From NCBI RefSeq assembly GCF_046250185.1, contig NZ_CP176469.1: 64,000 nt of DNA. One strand, written 5' to 3'. Every line of letters begins with the position of its first letter. The first letter of the stretch is position 1. The stretch comes from Litorimonas sp046250185 (lineage in GTDB: Bacteria > Pseudomonadota > Alphaproteobacteria > Caulobacterales > Maricaulaceae). The position numbers were made by a program, and so were the translations under genes. The notes beneath the pieces were generated by a model. The model worked only from the letters and a program-made list of their open reading frames with translations, searched no databases and was not told where the DNA came from. Below, piece by piece: positions 37,152 through 45,083 of this stretch.

Positions 37152-37617
37152 TTTTGTGAAACTCTTCAAAAGACATTTTGCTCTAATACTGTCTTTGACG
37201 ACATTAGTTTGCCTTTTTATGTTTCCAGCGCGAGTTGGTTCCGTTTTCGCAGGCGAGCAATGGGAAGTGGGCGCATTTTATGCTGCAATTTTTGATTGGT
37301 CTTCTATTCAAAGCGCATTCTTGTTTGGTATTTACGCCTTTATTCTGTCTGGATCAGAGGGTTTCATAAAGGCGGTAAAGGACACAGAGGCTTTTCGTCT
37401 CGCGCGAAACTACGTAAGGGTTACGGTTTATTTGGCATTAGCGCTTTCAGCTATTTGCCTTCCCTTGTTAGTCGTATATCCTTCAATTCCTGTGACAAGC
37501 GGGTTATCTTTGGGTTATGTCATTTTCTCATTCATCGTCGCTTCATCCATTTACGTGTTTTGCAGATTTCTTACAGTCGTTAATCTTTTTGGTATTTTAG
37601 AGAGGTCGCGCCGCTAA
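37105..37617 (+). CDS. Passenger gene 2: four-helix membrane protein
   Basis: A 170-residue protein with four predicted membrane helices (about 24-41, 66-83, 103-126 and 134-158), short loops and a basic C-terminus (ERSRR). No family is recognised. ATG at 37105 lies inside gene 1; alternatives are TTG at 37090 and GTG at 37156, the latter just after the gene 1 stop. Its TAA overlaps the ATG of gene 3 (TAATG). A soluble protein next to a four-helix membrane protein loosely recalls two-gene defence systems such as Kiwa, but I see no sequence evidence for KwaA or KwaB. Confidence 0.78.
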   Translation: MINTSLHYDRKTSLIDFVKLFKRHFALILSLTTLVCLFMFPARVGSVFAGEQWEVGAFYAAIFDWSSIQSAFLFGIYAFILSGSEGFIKAVKDTEAFRLARNYVRVTVYLALALSAICLPLLVVYPSIPVTSGLSLGYVIFSFIVASSIYVFCRFLTVVNLFGILERSRR

Positions 37618-37769
37618 TGACGACACTTAAGCAAGCTCAAAAAGACCCTAAAGCCATGAAGGATTTCATAGCCGAACATGAGGGCGATGAAATCGAAGAT
37701 AGAGACTTCGAAAAAGTCCTCAAGTCCATGTCTGCAAAGGGAAAGTCGAAAGAAGATCGGGAAGCATAG
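37617..37769 (+). CDS. Passenger gene 3: 50-residue charged protein
   Basis: A short frame, MTTLKQAQKDPKAMKDF at the start and KSKEDREA at the end, very rich in Lys, Asp and Glu and likely helical. Its ATG shares a base with the TAA of gene 2, which argues for coupled translation. The last 50 bp lie inside the 3' end of the transposase gene on the opposite strand. It could be an antitoxin-like or regulatory small protein. Function unknown. Confidence 0.6.
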   Translation: MTTLKQAQKDPKAMKDFIAEHEGDEIEDRDFEKVLKSMSAKGKSKEDREA

Positions 37770-38598
37770 TGTTTGGCGCTTTACGGCGATTATACATAAA
37801 CTCCGCTTCTTTCGCATACTTAGGCAAATGCTTAGGTGATACCCAAATGTGGGTGCCTTTGATTGTGCGTTTTAAGTGGAAGAAAAATCCTTCAATAGTG
37901 TTAGTTGTCTGCCCGTCCTTACCAACATATTCGCTGATAGAGTGATCAACGGTTAGGTGCGTGTATTCCTCAAAGTGCTTTAGCGCAGTGTATTGCCCAG
38001 CAGTATCAGTATGAATTGTCGTTCCAGCGTGAACATTATTCAAGATCGGTCCAACAAGTGAAGCTTGACTACGGTTCGGAACCACGAATGTCATTACGTC
38101 ACCATCTTTTTCGACAAGACCCACCACGATAGCCTTGCCCTTGCCGCCCATAGCCCCTTTTTCATAACCGCCGATATATGTCTCGTCAGCCTCAACAATC
38201 TTGCCAATGCCGCCTAGCGGCGTTTCACCGTCAACGCCAGCCATATGCTTACGAATTTCATGCCCCATGCGCCATGCAGTCTTGTAGGTGACACCTAATT
38301 GACGCTCTAACTCTTTGGCAGAGACGCCATTGCGGGATTTAATGAAGAGAAAGATTGCAAAGAACCATAATTGCAACGAAGTACGTGACTGCTGAAACGG
38401 AGTCCCGACCATTGGGTGAATATGATGGCCGCACCACTGGCAAGAAAACGCCTTCTCGGACTTAATGCGATACCACTTGGCATCACGCTCACACTTAGGA
38501 CATTCATGGCCTTGACCGTAAGAAACTTCGAACAAGTGCTCTAGGCAGGTGTCATCGTCGGGAAATTGTTTAAAAAATGCTAGGACGTTCTGTTTCAT
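37720..38598 (-). CDS. IS1595-family transposase (ISXO2-like)
   Basis: A 292-residue DDE transposase. The N-terminal zinc ribbon has C33-x2-C36 and C53-x2-C56. The catalytic core has D138 (VEADETYIGG), D198 (HTDTAGQY) and the Asn/Glu region NTIEGFFFHLKR near 233-237. All expected segments are present with no frameshift, so it may be active. ATG at 38598 lies 20 bp inside the right repeat. The C-terminus overlaps passenger gene 3 tail to tail. Confidence 0.94.
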   Translation of the reverse strand: MKQNVLAFFKQFPDDDTCLEHLFEVSYGQGHECPKCERDAKWYRIKSEKAFSCQWCGHHIHPMVGTPFQQSRTSLQLWFFAIFLFIKSRNGVSAKELERQLGVTYKTAWRMGHEIRKHMAGVDGETPLGGIGKIVEADETYIGGYEKGAMGGKGKAIVVGLVEKDGDVMTFVVPNRSQASLVGPILNNVHAGTTIHTDTAGQYTALKHFEEYTHLTVDHSISEYVGKDGQTTNTIEGFFFHLKRTIKGTHIWVSPKHLPKYAKEAEFMYNRRKAPNTMLPDLLSTFPLQTWT

Positions 38599-38617
38599 GC
38601 TTATTATATAGCACAAA

Positions 38618-38646
38618 CATCACCGTATGCCAAGGGGATAATGCCT
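38618..38646 (-). repeat. Right terminal inverted repeat
   Basis: Read on the minus strand it starts AGGCA then TTATCCCCTT, G, GCATACG and GTGATG. It mirrors the left end of the element. Confidence 0.8.
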
Positions 38647-38654
38647 AACTTCTT
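38647..38654. repeat. Right 8-bp target-site duplication
   Basis: AACTTCTT, matching 36205-36212 exactly. Confidence 0.85.
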
Positions 38655-38763
38655 TTACGTAAAAAATACTTTACATTTCATCTTTCCCCACCTATTCATG
38701 TCAAACATATTTAACATTAGGCGTGCCAGCCTATGTCGACAGACACGTATAAAGGAGACAGAT

Positions 38764-39240
38764 ATGACCCGTATTAAAGATATGAGCGAGCCAGAGCGGC
38801 AGTCTTGGATTACACTGCTCGCGGACGGTGCTGTGTTTATCTATTTCTGGCAGAAGATGGCCTATGGTTGGCAATTCAAGCCCGAGCATTTCGAACCCGC
38901 AGAGTTGGGTGTTGTGGTCTTCCAGATAGTCGTTGTGACCATCATTCTTCATGCCGTGATCGCTTCAATATTTGCAGTTCGGTCACGAAATGAGGCTGCG
39001 GCAAAAGACGAGCGCGATGTAGAGATCGCGCGGCGGGGCAGTCAGAACGGCTATATGTTTTTGCAAATTGGGGTCGGCACAATATTAGTGACCTTATTGC
39101 TGCAATACATGGCGGGCCAAGCGTATTCGGGACCGATTTCTGTCATCAAGCCTGTCGAGATGATTTTTTATCTCGCCGCGATCAGTTACTTGGCAGACCT
39201 TTTTAAACAGATCACCAAAATTCTGGCGTATCGAAAATAG
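38764..39240 (+). CDS. Small membrane protein paired with an Xre regulator
   Basis: A 158-residue protein with four likely membrane helices (about 17-33, 45-72, 98-120 and 128-147) and a cytosolic stretch RSRNEAAAKDERDVEIARRG between helices 2 and 3. AAAGGAG precedes the ATG at 38764. The Asp-Glu-Arg stretch resembles DUF2178-type proteins, tentatively. The next gene, 3 bp on, encodes a small helix-turn-helix protein; such pairs recur in bacteria. Function unknown. Confidence 0.85.
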   Translation: MTRIKDMSEPERQSWITLLADGAVFIYFWQKMAYGWQFKPEHFEPAELGVVVFQIVVVTIILHAVIASIFAVRSRNEAAAKDERDVEIARRGSQNGYMFLQIGVGTILVTLLLQYMAGQAYSGPISVIKPVEMIFYLAAISYLADLFKQITKILAYRK

Positions 39241-39243
39241 ATC

Positions 39244-39474
39244 ATGGGCGGTAAAAAAACACAGATCACAAATCATATTCGGCGTATCCGCCTGGCGCGC
39301 ACGAATATGACTCAAGTCGAGTTGGCCAAGCGGGTAGGCGCGACGCGGCAAACCATTATCGCGATTGAAGCGAATAAATATGCGCCGTCACTGGAACTCG
39401 CCTTCCGTCTCGCGCATACATTAGGGGAGACCGTCGACGACTTGTTCGATTTTGACCCCCAAAGCTGGAGCTAA
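39244..39474 (+). CDS. Cro/CI-type helix-turn-helix regulator
   Basis: A 76-residue protein consisting almost wholly of an Xre helix-turn-helix: IRRIRLARTNMTQVELAKRV, then GATRQTIIAIEANKYAPSLE. It lacks a sensor domain. Likely regulates the co-transcribed membrane protein gene just upstream; it could also influence the alcohol dehydrogenase starting 4 bp downstream. Confidence 0.93.
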   Translation: MGGKKTQITNHIRRIRLARTNMTQVELAKRVGATRQTIIAIEANKYAPSLELAFRLAHTLGETVDDLFDFDPQSWS

Positions 39475-39478
39475 CGCC

Positions 39479-40492
39479 ATGACGACATCTACAACCATAC
39501 ACGCCTACGCCGCCCACAGCGAAGGCGCAGACTTAGAGCCCTTTGAATTTGAGGTGGGCCCGCTAGGTCACAATGAAGTCGAGGTTAAAATTCAGGCCTG
39601 CGGCGTCTGTCATTCTGATCTCTCTATGATCAATAATGATTGGGGAGCCAGTCAATATCCACTGGTGCCAGGCCACGAAGCGATTGGTGAAATCGTTGCG
39701 ATGGGAGAGGGTGTGAGCCATCTCAAGGTCGGTCAAATGGTCGGTGTAGGCTGGAATTCAGACAGCTGTATGCACTGCTCGCCCTGCTTGTCAGGCAGCC
39801 AGCAGCGCTGCACGAGTTTGACGATAACGATTGCGGGACGCGGCGGATTTGCAGACCGTATTCGCGTCCGCGATATTTGGGCTGTGCCTTTGCCTGACGG
39901 CTTGGATGCAGATAGTGCAGGGCCGCTCTTTTGTGGCGGCATTACAGTTTTCGCGCCAATGATGGATTTTGATCTCAAGCCGACAGACCGTATTGGCGTA
40001 ATCGGCATTGGCGGGCTTGGTCATTTGGCCGTGCAATTTGCACGGGCTTGGGGCTGCGAAGTTACTGCTTTCACGACGAGTATGGATAAGGAAGACGAGT
40101 TGCGAGAGCTGGGCGCACACAAGATCGTGAATACAAAGGACAAAGACGCGTTAAAAAAACTGAGCGGAAAATATGATTTCATCCTCAGCACGGTAAATGC
40201 GAGCCTCGCTTGGCCCGCTTATATGGCTGCGCTGGCGCCGCAAGGTAAGTTGATCACGGTTGGTGCGGTTGCGGAACCCATGGGGATCCCAGCCTTTTCC
40301 ATGATCATGGGACAGAAGTCAGTTGGCGGCTCTGATACGGGCTCGCCGGACATGGTGGCGCGGATGCTAGAATTTTGCGTCCGTCACGACATTAAGCCGA
40401 TGGTAGAATATTTCGATATGAAAGACGTTAACAAAGCGATTGAACGATTGGAATCAGGCAAAGCCCGCTATCGCATTGTACTTAAAAATTAG
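39479..40492 (+). CDS. Zinc-dependent alcohol dehydrogenase (cinnamyl-alcohol type)
   Basis: A 337-residue NAD(P)-dependent alcohol/aldehyde oxidoreductase. Catalytic zinc ligands are in CGVCHSD (Cys44), PGHE (His66) and LFCGG; structural zinc is held by Cys97, Cys100, Cys103 and Cys111. The Rossmann motif is GIGGLGHLAVQFA. It resembles the YahK/AdhA-like aldehyde reductase branch. Its TAG overlaps the SDR stop by 4 bp. The real substrate is unknown. Confidence 0.93.
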   Translation: MTTSTTIHAYAAHSEGADLEPFEFEVGPLGHNEVEVKIQACGVCHSDLSMINNDWGASQYPLVPGHEAIGEIVAMGEGVSHLKVGQMVGVGWNSDSCMHCSPCLSGSQQRCTSLTITIAGRGGFADRIRVRDIWAVPLPDGLDADSAGPLFCGGITVFAPMMDFDLKPTDRIGVIGIGGLGHLAVQFARAWGCEVTAFTTSMDKEDELRELGAHKIVNTKDKDALKKLSGKYDFILSTVNASLAWPAYMAALAPQGKLITVGAVAEPMGIPAFSMIMGQKSVGGSDTGSPDMVARMLEFCVRHDIKPMVEYFDMKDVNKAIERLESGKARYRIVLKN

Positions 40493-41214
40493 CCCTTATA
40501 ATGGGGCGTCTCGCGGAAATTAACTCGCTGGTCTGTTGTGTCCCAGCTTGGCGAGAGCATATCTACAATCAGGGGCGCAACATCTGCGGGATCTGGCAAG
40601 TGCGACGGATCTTCCCCTGGCATAGCTTTCGCCCGCATTGCCGTGCGGACACCACCCGGGTTGAGCAGATTGACCTTTAGCGGCGTGATTTCAGTTTCTT
40701 GCGCATAGATCGAAACGAATGCCTCCATCCCAGCTTTTGTTGCTGCATATCCGCCCCAATATGCCCGCGGGGTCTGAGCGACTGATGTCGTCACGAAGAC
40801 AGCACGACCAGCATCGGACGCGCGCAGAAGCGGATCAAATGAGCGGATCAAGCGATAGGGGGCCGTAATATTAACGTCCACTAAACGCATCCAGTCCTTG
40901 GGTGTCACATGCGGGGCTGGCGTAATATCGCCTAATACGCCCGCATTGGACAGCAAGCCGTCCAGCTTTCCATAACGCTCTGCAATGACAGCGCCAAGGC
41001 GGTCAATCGCATCGAAATCGCGCAAATCCATAGGTACGAGTGTGCAAGATCCCCCTGATGACGTAATCGCGTCGTCCAAATCTTCCAGCCCGCCCTGTGT
41101 TCGTGCAATCGCGATCACGTGAGAGCCTGCATCGGCCAACGCCTTCGCCGCCGCATAGCCAATACCGCGCGATGCCCCCGTGACGAGGGTGATCCGTCCA
41201 GATAAATCTGCCAT
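40489..41214 (-). CDS. Short-chain dehydrogenase/reductase
   Basis: A 241-residue NAD(P)-binding oxidoreductase with TGASRGIG (about 13-20), LLSNAGVLG, and the Ser-Tyr-Lys catalytic set in VTTSVAQTP and YAATKAG. It sits 5 bp downstream of purF in the order radA-cvpA-purF-SDR, which recurs in alphaproteobacteria, although its role in that set is unknown. Confidence 0.93.
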   Translation of the reverse strand: MADLSGRITLVTGASRGIGYAAAKALADAGSHVIAIARTQGGLEDLDDAITSSGGSCTLVPMDLRDFDAIDRLGAVIAERYGKLDGLLSNAGVLGDITPAPHVTPKDWMRLVDVNITAPYRLIRSFDPLLRASDAGRAVFVTTSVAQTPRAYWGGYAATKAGMEAFVSIYAQETEITPLKVNLLNPGGVRTAMRAKAMPGEDPSHLPDPADVAPLIVDMLSPSWDTTDQRVNFRETPHYKG

Positions 41215-41219
41215 GTTAC

Positions 41220-42743
41220 TTACGCGACCTCGATCAAAAATGAGAGCTGATTGCCGCCTAGCAGCTTCCGATCGCGATCAATCAGTGGCGTCGGATATTC
41301 GCCAGTAAAGCAATGATCGGTATATTGCGGCGTGTCTTCCGCGCGAAGTTTCTCACCCATCGCCCAATAGAGCCCTTCGACAGAAAGGAAGCCGAGACTG
41401 TCAACTTCCAGCATTTCTGTCATCGCATCGAGATTGTAATTCGCCGCAATTAGCTTCTCTTTAGTCGGCATATCAATCCCGTAATGATCAGGGAATTTGA
41501 TGGGCGGGGAGGCGGAGCGGAAGTGAACTTCCTTGGCGCCCGCCGCTTTGATCATGCGTACAATCTTTGTCGACGTTGTCCCCCGTACGATTGAGTCGTC
41601 CACGAGCAAGACCCGCTTGCCTTCGATCATCGCGCGATTGGCAGAATGTTTCAGCTTCACACCCATATCGCGGATCGCTTGCGTGGGCTGAATAAATGTC
41701 CGCCCAACATAGTGATTTCGGATAATGCCCAATTCAAACGGGACACCCATTTCTTGCGCAAATCCAATCGCTGCCGGGACGCCACTGTCGGGCACGGGAA
41801 TAACAACATCAATATCGGCAGGCGTCTCTTGCGCCAAGCGCATGCCCATCCGCTTGCGCACTTCATACACGCTCTTGCCGTCCACAATGCTATCAGGGCG
41901 CGCAAAATATACGAACTCAAAGATGCAAGGCCGCGACTCTGCATTGGGGAACGCTGTAAAACTGCGAATACCGTCACTATTGATGACGACCACTTCGCCT
42001 GGTGCGACTTCGCGAATGAACTCTGCGTCGATCATGTCAAAGGCACAGGTCTCACTGGCTAAGACATAGCTATCGCCGAGGCGGCCAATGAGGAGTGGGC
42101 GAATACCGAAACGATCCCGCGCACCAAACAATCCGTCTTTCGTCATTCCTACAAATGCGTAACCCCCATCGACTTGGCGAATGGCGTTGACGAAGCGGTC
42201 AATAAATTCTCCGCCTTGAGCGCGCGCGATCAGGTGGATCACGACTTCGGTGTCAGACGTTGATTGGAAAATCGCGCCTTTTTCAACCAGTTGCTCTTTG
42301 ATTGTATAAGCGTTGGTGATGTGACCATTATGGGCCAGCGCGAAGCCACCCGTATGCAATTCAGAAAACAGGGGTTGCACATTGCGCAATACTGTCTGGC
42401 CCGCCGTTGAGTAGCGATTGTGGCCGATTGAGATATGCCCAGGCAGGCGTTCGGACGGATCAGCGCCCGTAAAGTTATCGCCGACCAGACCCAGGTGACG
42501 TTCTGTGTGAAATTTCGAGCCATCCGTCGCCGCAATTCCACAGGCTTCTTGCCCGCGATGTTGGAGAGCGTGAAGGCCGAGCGCGGTCATGGAGGCCGCG
42601 TTTTCCATGCCGAAAATGCCGAACACGCCGCACTCTTCTTTGATCTTGTCCTCATTCGGGTCGATATAGCAGCTGGGATTATCTGACATAAAGTCGTCCT
42701 CGGATATCGTGGAGTTATCGCTGTGGAAGAAGGTCTTCGTCAT
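41220..42743 (-). CDS. purF: Amidophosphoribosyltransferase
   Basis: First committed enzyme of purine synthesis: PRPP plus glutamine to phosphoribosylamine. The glutaminase nucleophile is the Cys of EECGVFGIFG, exposed after propeptide removal. The PRPP loop VLLVDDSIVRGTT is in the C-terminal half. Starting at 42743 the ATG overlaps the cvpA stop (ATGA) and gives 507 residues with a long propeptide. A second ATG at 42689 has GAGGA upstream and gives 489 residues with a more usual propeptide; either may be used. Confidence 0.97.
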   Translation of the reverse strand: MTKTFFHSDNSTISEDDFMSDNPSCYIDPNEDKIKEECGVFGIFGMENAASMTALGLHALQHRGQEACGIAATDGSKFHTERHLGLVGDNFTGADPSERLPGHISIGHNRYSTAGQTVLRNVQPLFSELHTGGFALAHNGHITNAYTIKEQLVEKGAIFQSTSDTEVVIHLIARAQGGEFIDRFVNAIRQVDGGYAFVGMTKDGLFGARDRFGIRPLLIGRLGDSYVLASETCAFDMIDAEFIREVAPGEVVVINSDGIRSFTAFPNAESRPCIFEFVYFARPDSIVDGKSVYEVRKRMGMRLAQETPADIDVVIPVPDSGVPAAIGFAQEMGVPFELGIIRNHYVGRTFIQPTQAIRDMGVKLKHSANRAMIEGKRVLLVDDSIVRGTTSTKIVRMIKAAGAKEVHFRSASPPIKFPDHYGIDMPTKEKLIAANYNLDAMTEMLEVDSLGFLSVEGLYWAMGEKLRAEDTPQYTDHCFTGEYPTPLIDRDRKLLGGNQLSFLIEVA

Positions 42744-43474
42744 CGGGCGTCTCCCGCTCTGTCAATGTCTTCGGCGAGCGCTTCAAATTCGCCGTCTTTG
42801 ATTCGGTCAGCATAAGATCGCATTTTTGCAAATGGTAGAGCCCGAATGGCGTCTGCAATACGGTTTAGTAAAGGGTAAAAGGTCGAGTCTTCTAGCATCG
42901 TTGGTAACGGTTTTGGTGCCGCGTTCATTTGATCTCGCATAGATTTGGGCATTTTGTCGATCATCTCTTGGGGTATGTTTTCGGTGCGGATATATTCCCG
43001 AAATTGAACGGCTTCATTACTGGCGCGGTGTTGGGACGTTAGCACCATGACCAACAGGGAGCAGAGAACTAACCCGCGCGCTACCCCAAATCCTGCGCCA
43101 AGGAGGCGGTCCAATAAGCCCACCTCTTTGCCTGCGATTTTTTTTCCAATGCCTGAGAGTAAAAACACCATGAGCAGATAGCTGAGCATGCCCGCGCCGC
43201 CGACAAGGATCGCGTCTGCGAGCCAGCTTGGTGAAATGACACCTTGCAGATCGAATCGGAACTGTCCCCAGATGAAAAGTGTGATGACCGCCGCAACCAA
43301 GAGTGCGAGCAGGGACGTAACTTCGCGCAAAAACCCCCGCGAGGCTGCGTAGAGCAGCGAAATAAGCAAAATAACTAGGACGCCAACGTCAAACCCGTTG
43401 AAATTCCATGATCCAACGCTGACAACTTGTCCGAGGTTCAACAGCTGAGCGACTGCTATCAGGTTCAAGGACAT
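42740..43474 (-). CDS. cvpA: CvpA family membrane protein
   Basis: A 244-residue protein with four N-terminal membrane helices (about 28-48, 57-75, 87-110 and 125-145). The family signatures DVGVLVILLISLLYAASRGF and DRLLGAGFGVARG are present, followed by a soluble C-terminus. In E. coli cvpA precedes purF, as here. Function is linked to colicin V production and envelope stress; the exact role is unclear. It lies 20 bp after radA. Confidence 0.94.
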   Translation of the reverse strand: MSLNLIAVAQLLNLGQVVSVGSWNFNGFDVGVLVILLISLLYAASRGFLREVTSLLALLVAAVITLFIWGQFRFDLQGVISPSWLADAILVGGAGMLSYLLMVFLLSGIGKKIAGKEVGLLDRLLGAGFGVARGLVLCSLLVMVLTSQHRASNEAVQFREYIRTENIPQEMIDKMPKSMRDQMNAAPKPLPTMLEDSTFYPLLNRIADAIRALPFAKMRSYADRIKDGEFEALAEDIDRAGDAR

Positions 43475-43494
43475 ATTAGGCCGTTCCTATATCA

Positions 43495-44898
43495 TTATGC
43501 GGCCCAGCTACTGGGGTGATCTAGGCCATTATCTGAACTGGCTTCTACACGGCGAATGAGGTCTGTCAAAGTCTTGATTGCAATGATTGGCAGTGCGCTA
43601 TTGTCATTTTCTTGTGATTTGATCGGGCTGGGTGCAATCGCGCGGGTAAATCCAAGCTTTGCAGCCTCTTTCAACCGGGCTTCTGATCGTCCAACGGGGC
43701 GCACATCGCCTGACAAGCTGATCTCGCCAAATACCACGCAATCAGGTGGAAGCGGCATATCAAACGCGGAGGAGGCGATAGCCGCAGCTACGGCTAAATC
43801 TGCAGCTGGTTCGGAAATCCGCAGCCCGCCCGCGACGTTTAAATAAACATCTTTACCCGCAAAGCTGATCCCGCAACGCGCCTCTAACACAGCCAGCACC
43901 ATAGCCAGTCGCCCCCCGTCCCACCCGACCACGGCGCGGCGGGGTGTGCCAAAAGCGGCAGGTGCCACGAGCGCTTGAATTTCTGTCAGCACAGGGCGCG
44001 AGCCTTCCAGCCCTGCAAATACAGCTGCCCCGCTGGAGTTTTCGCCACGACCATCGAGGAATAATGCTGACGGGTTTGGTACTTCGCACAAGCCAGTCTC
44101 GCGCATCTCAAACACGCCGATTTCATCCGTTGGGCCGAAGCGGTTTTTATGCGCACGCAGAATACGAAATTGATGGGCGCGGTCGCCTTCGAAATACAGA
44201 ACCGCGTCGACCATATGTTCCACCACGCGCGGCCCCGCAATTTGTCCGTCCTTGGTCACATGCCCGACCAAGATCACGCACGCCCCAGTTTTCTTGGCAA
44301 AGCGTGTTAACTCTTGCGCACAAGCGCGCACTTGCGCGACCGTGCCAGGGGCTGCGCCGAGCTGATCTGTCCAGAGCGTTTGGATCGAATCGATAATCAC
44401 AACATCCGGTTTTTGGCTCATCAAGCCGTCAAGGATTGGCGTGAGCGATGTTTCGGCGGCCAGCGAGACAGGTGTATCCGACACGCCTAAGCGTTTTGCG
44501 CGCCTGCGCACTTGCCCCGTGCTTTCCTCGCCAGAGATATAAAATGTCTTAGTGCCAGACGCGGCCAACTGCCCTGTGGCTTGCAATAATAATGTCGATT
44601 TCCCAATACCTGGATCGCCGCCAACGAGGATACAAGATCCTGGCACCAAGCCGCCACCTGTGACACGATCAAGCTCCGCAATCCCCGTGGTCAGGCGCGG
44701 GACATCGCGGCTTTCACCGCCTAGATCAACAAATTCCAGACCTCGGCCTTTTTTGCGTTTGTGGGCGGGTAGCGCATTTTGGCTCTTCGCTTCTTCGACA
44801 AGTGTGTTCCATTCGCCGCACGCATCACAGCGCCCCGCCCATTTTCCGTGGACCGAACCACAGGACTGGCAGACAAATACTGAATTTGGCTTAGGCAT
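43495..44898 (-). CDS. radA: DNA repair protein RadA
   Basis: Helps branch migration in recombination with RecA. The N-terminal zinc finger CQSCG/CDACG is at about residues 10-30, Walker A GGDPGIGKST near 95, the RadA signature HKNRFGPTDEIG near 250, and a Lon-protease-like C-terminal domain (GDVRPVGRSEARLKEAAKLG). Length 467 is normal. First gene of the radA-cvpA-purF-SDR run. Confidence 0.97.
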   Translation of the reverse strand: MPKPNSVFVCQSCGSVHGKWAGRCDACGEWNTLVEEAKSQNALPAHKRKKGRGLEFVDLGGESRDVPRLTTGIAELDRVTGGGLVPGSCILVGGDPGIGKSTLLLQATGQLAASGTKTFYISGEESTGQVRRRAKRLGVSDTPVSLAAETSLTPILDGLMSQKPDVVIIDSIQTLWTDQLGAAPGTVAQVRACAQELTRFAKKTGACVILVGHVTKDGQIAGPRVVEHMVDAVLYFEGDRAHQFRILRAHKNRFGPTDEIGVFEMRETGLCEVPNPSALFLDGRGENSSGAAVFAGLEGSRPVLTEIQALVAPAAFGTPRRAVVGWDGGRLAMVLAVLEARCGISFAGKDVYLNVAGGLRISEPAADLAVAAAIASSAFDMPLPPDCVVFGEISLSGDVRPVGRSEARLKEAAKLGFTRAIAPSPIKSQENDNSALPIIAIKTLTDLIRRVEASSDNGLDHPSSWAA

Positions 44899-45000
44899 GA
44901 ATGCGACTCCTCAACGCTATAATTGTCGCGTATCAGAGTATTTGTCAATGAATGTTTATGATTTGTTCTATTTAGCAACATGCTTCAAACAGTCTGCGTC

Positions 45001-45015
45001 ATAACGGAGCCTTAA
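45001..45015 (+). promoter_or_regulatory. CtrA-like box ATAA-N7-TTAACC
   Basis: ATAA-CGGAGCC-TTAACCCT, 69 bp before the secreted-protein start. It shares the longer pattern CGTCATAA ... CGG-N4-TTAACCCT-N-TTTG with the DUF2336 upstream region. Confidence 0.4.
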
Positions 45016-45083
45016 CCCTCTTTGCACCAAAACAGCACTATATCTCTTGTAAGAGCAAGAGTTGGGAATTTTGGCAGGGAAAT

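Larger units (their letters stand above)
36213..38646. mobile_element. IS1595-family transposon carrying three passenger genes
   Basis: A 2434-bp element bounded by imperfect terminal inverted repeats (36213-36241 and 38618-38646) and an exact AACTTCTT duplication. Contents in order: three-gene operon on the plus strand (36294-37769), then an IS1595-type transposase on the minus strand (37720-38598). The repeats share TTATCCCCTT and GCATACG and match at 22 of 29 positions; the outermost five positions match poorly. Eight-bp duplications and passenger genes are known in the IS1595 family. The transposase looks intact, so the element may still be mobile or mobilised recently. Base composition appears more AT-rich than the neighbours by eye. 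Confidence 0.85.

Noticed and set aside
38641..38763. 41-codon upstream extension of the small membrane protein gene
   Set aside because: It starts inside the transposon end and target duplication, while AAAGGAG sits before the ATG at 38764.
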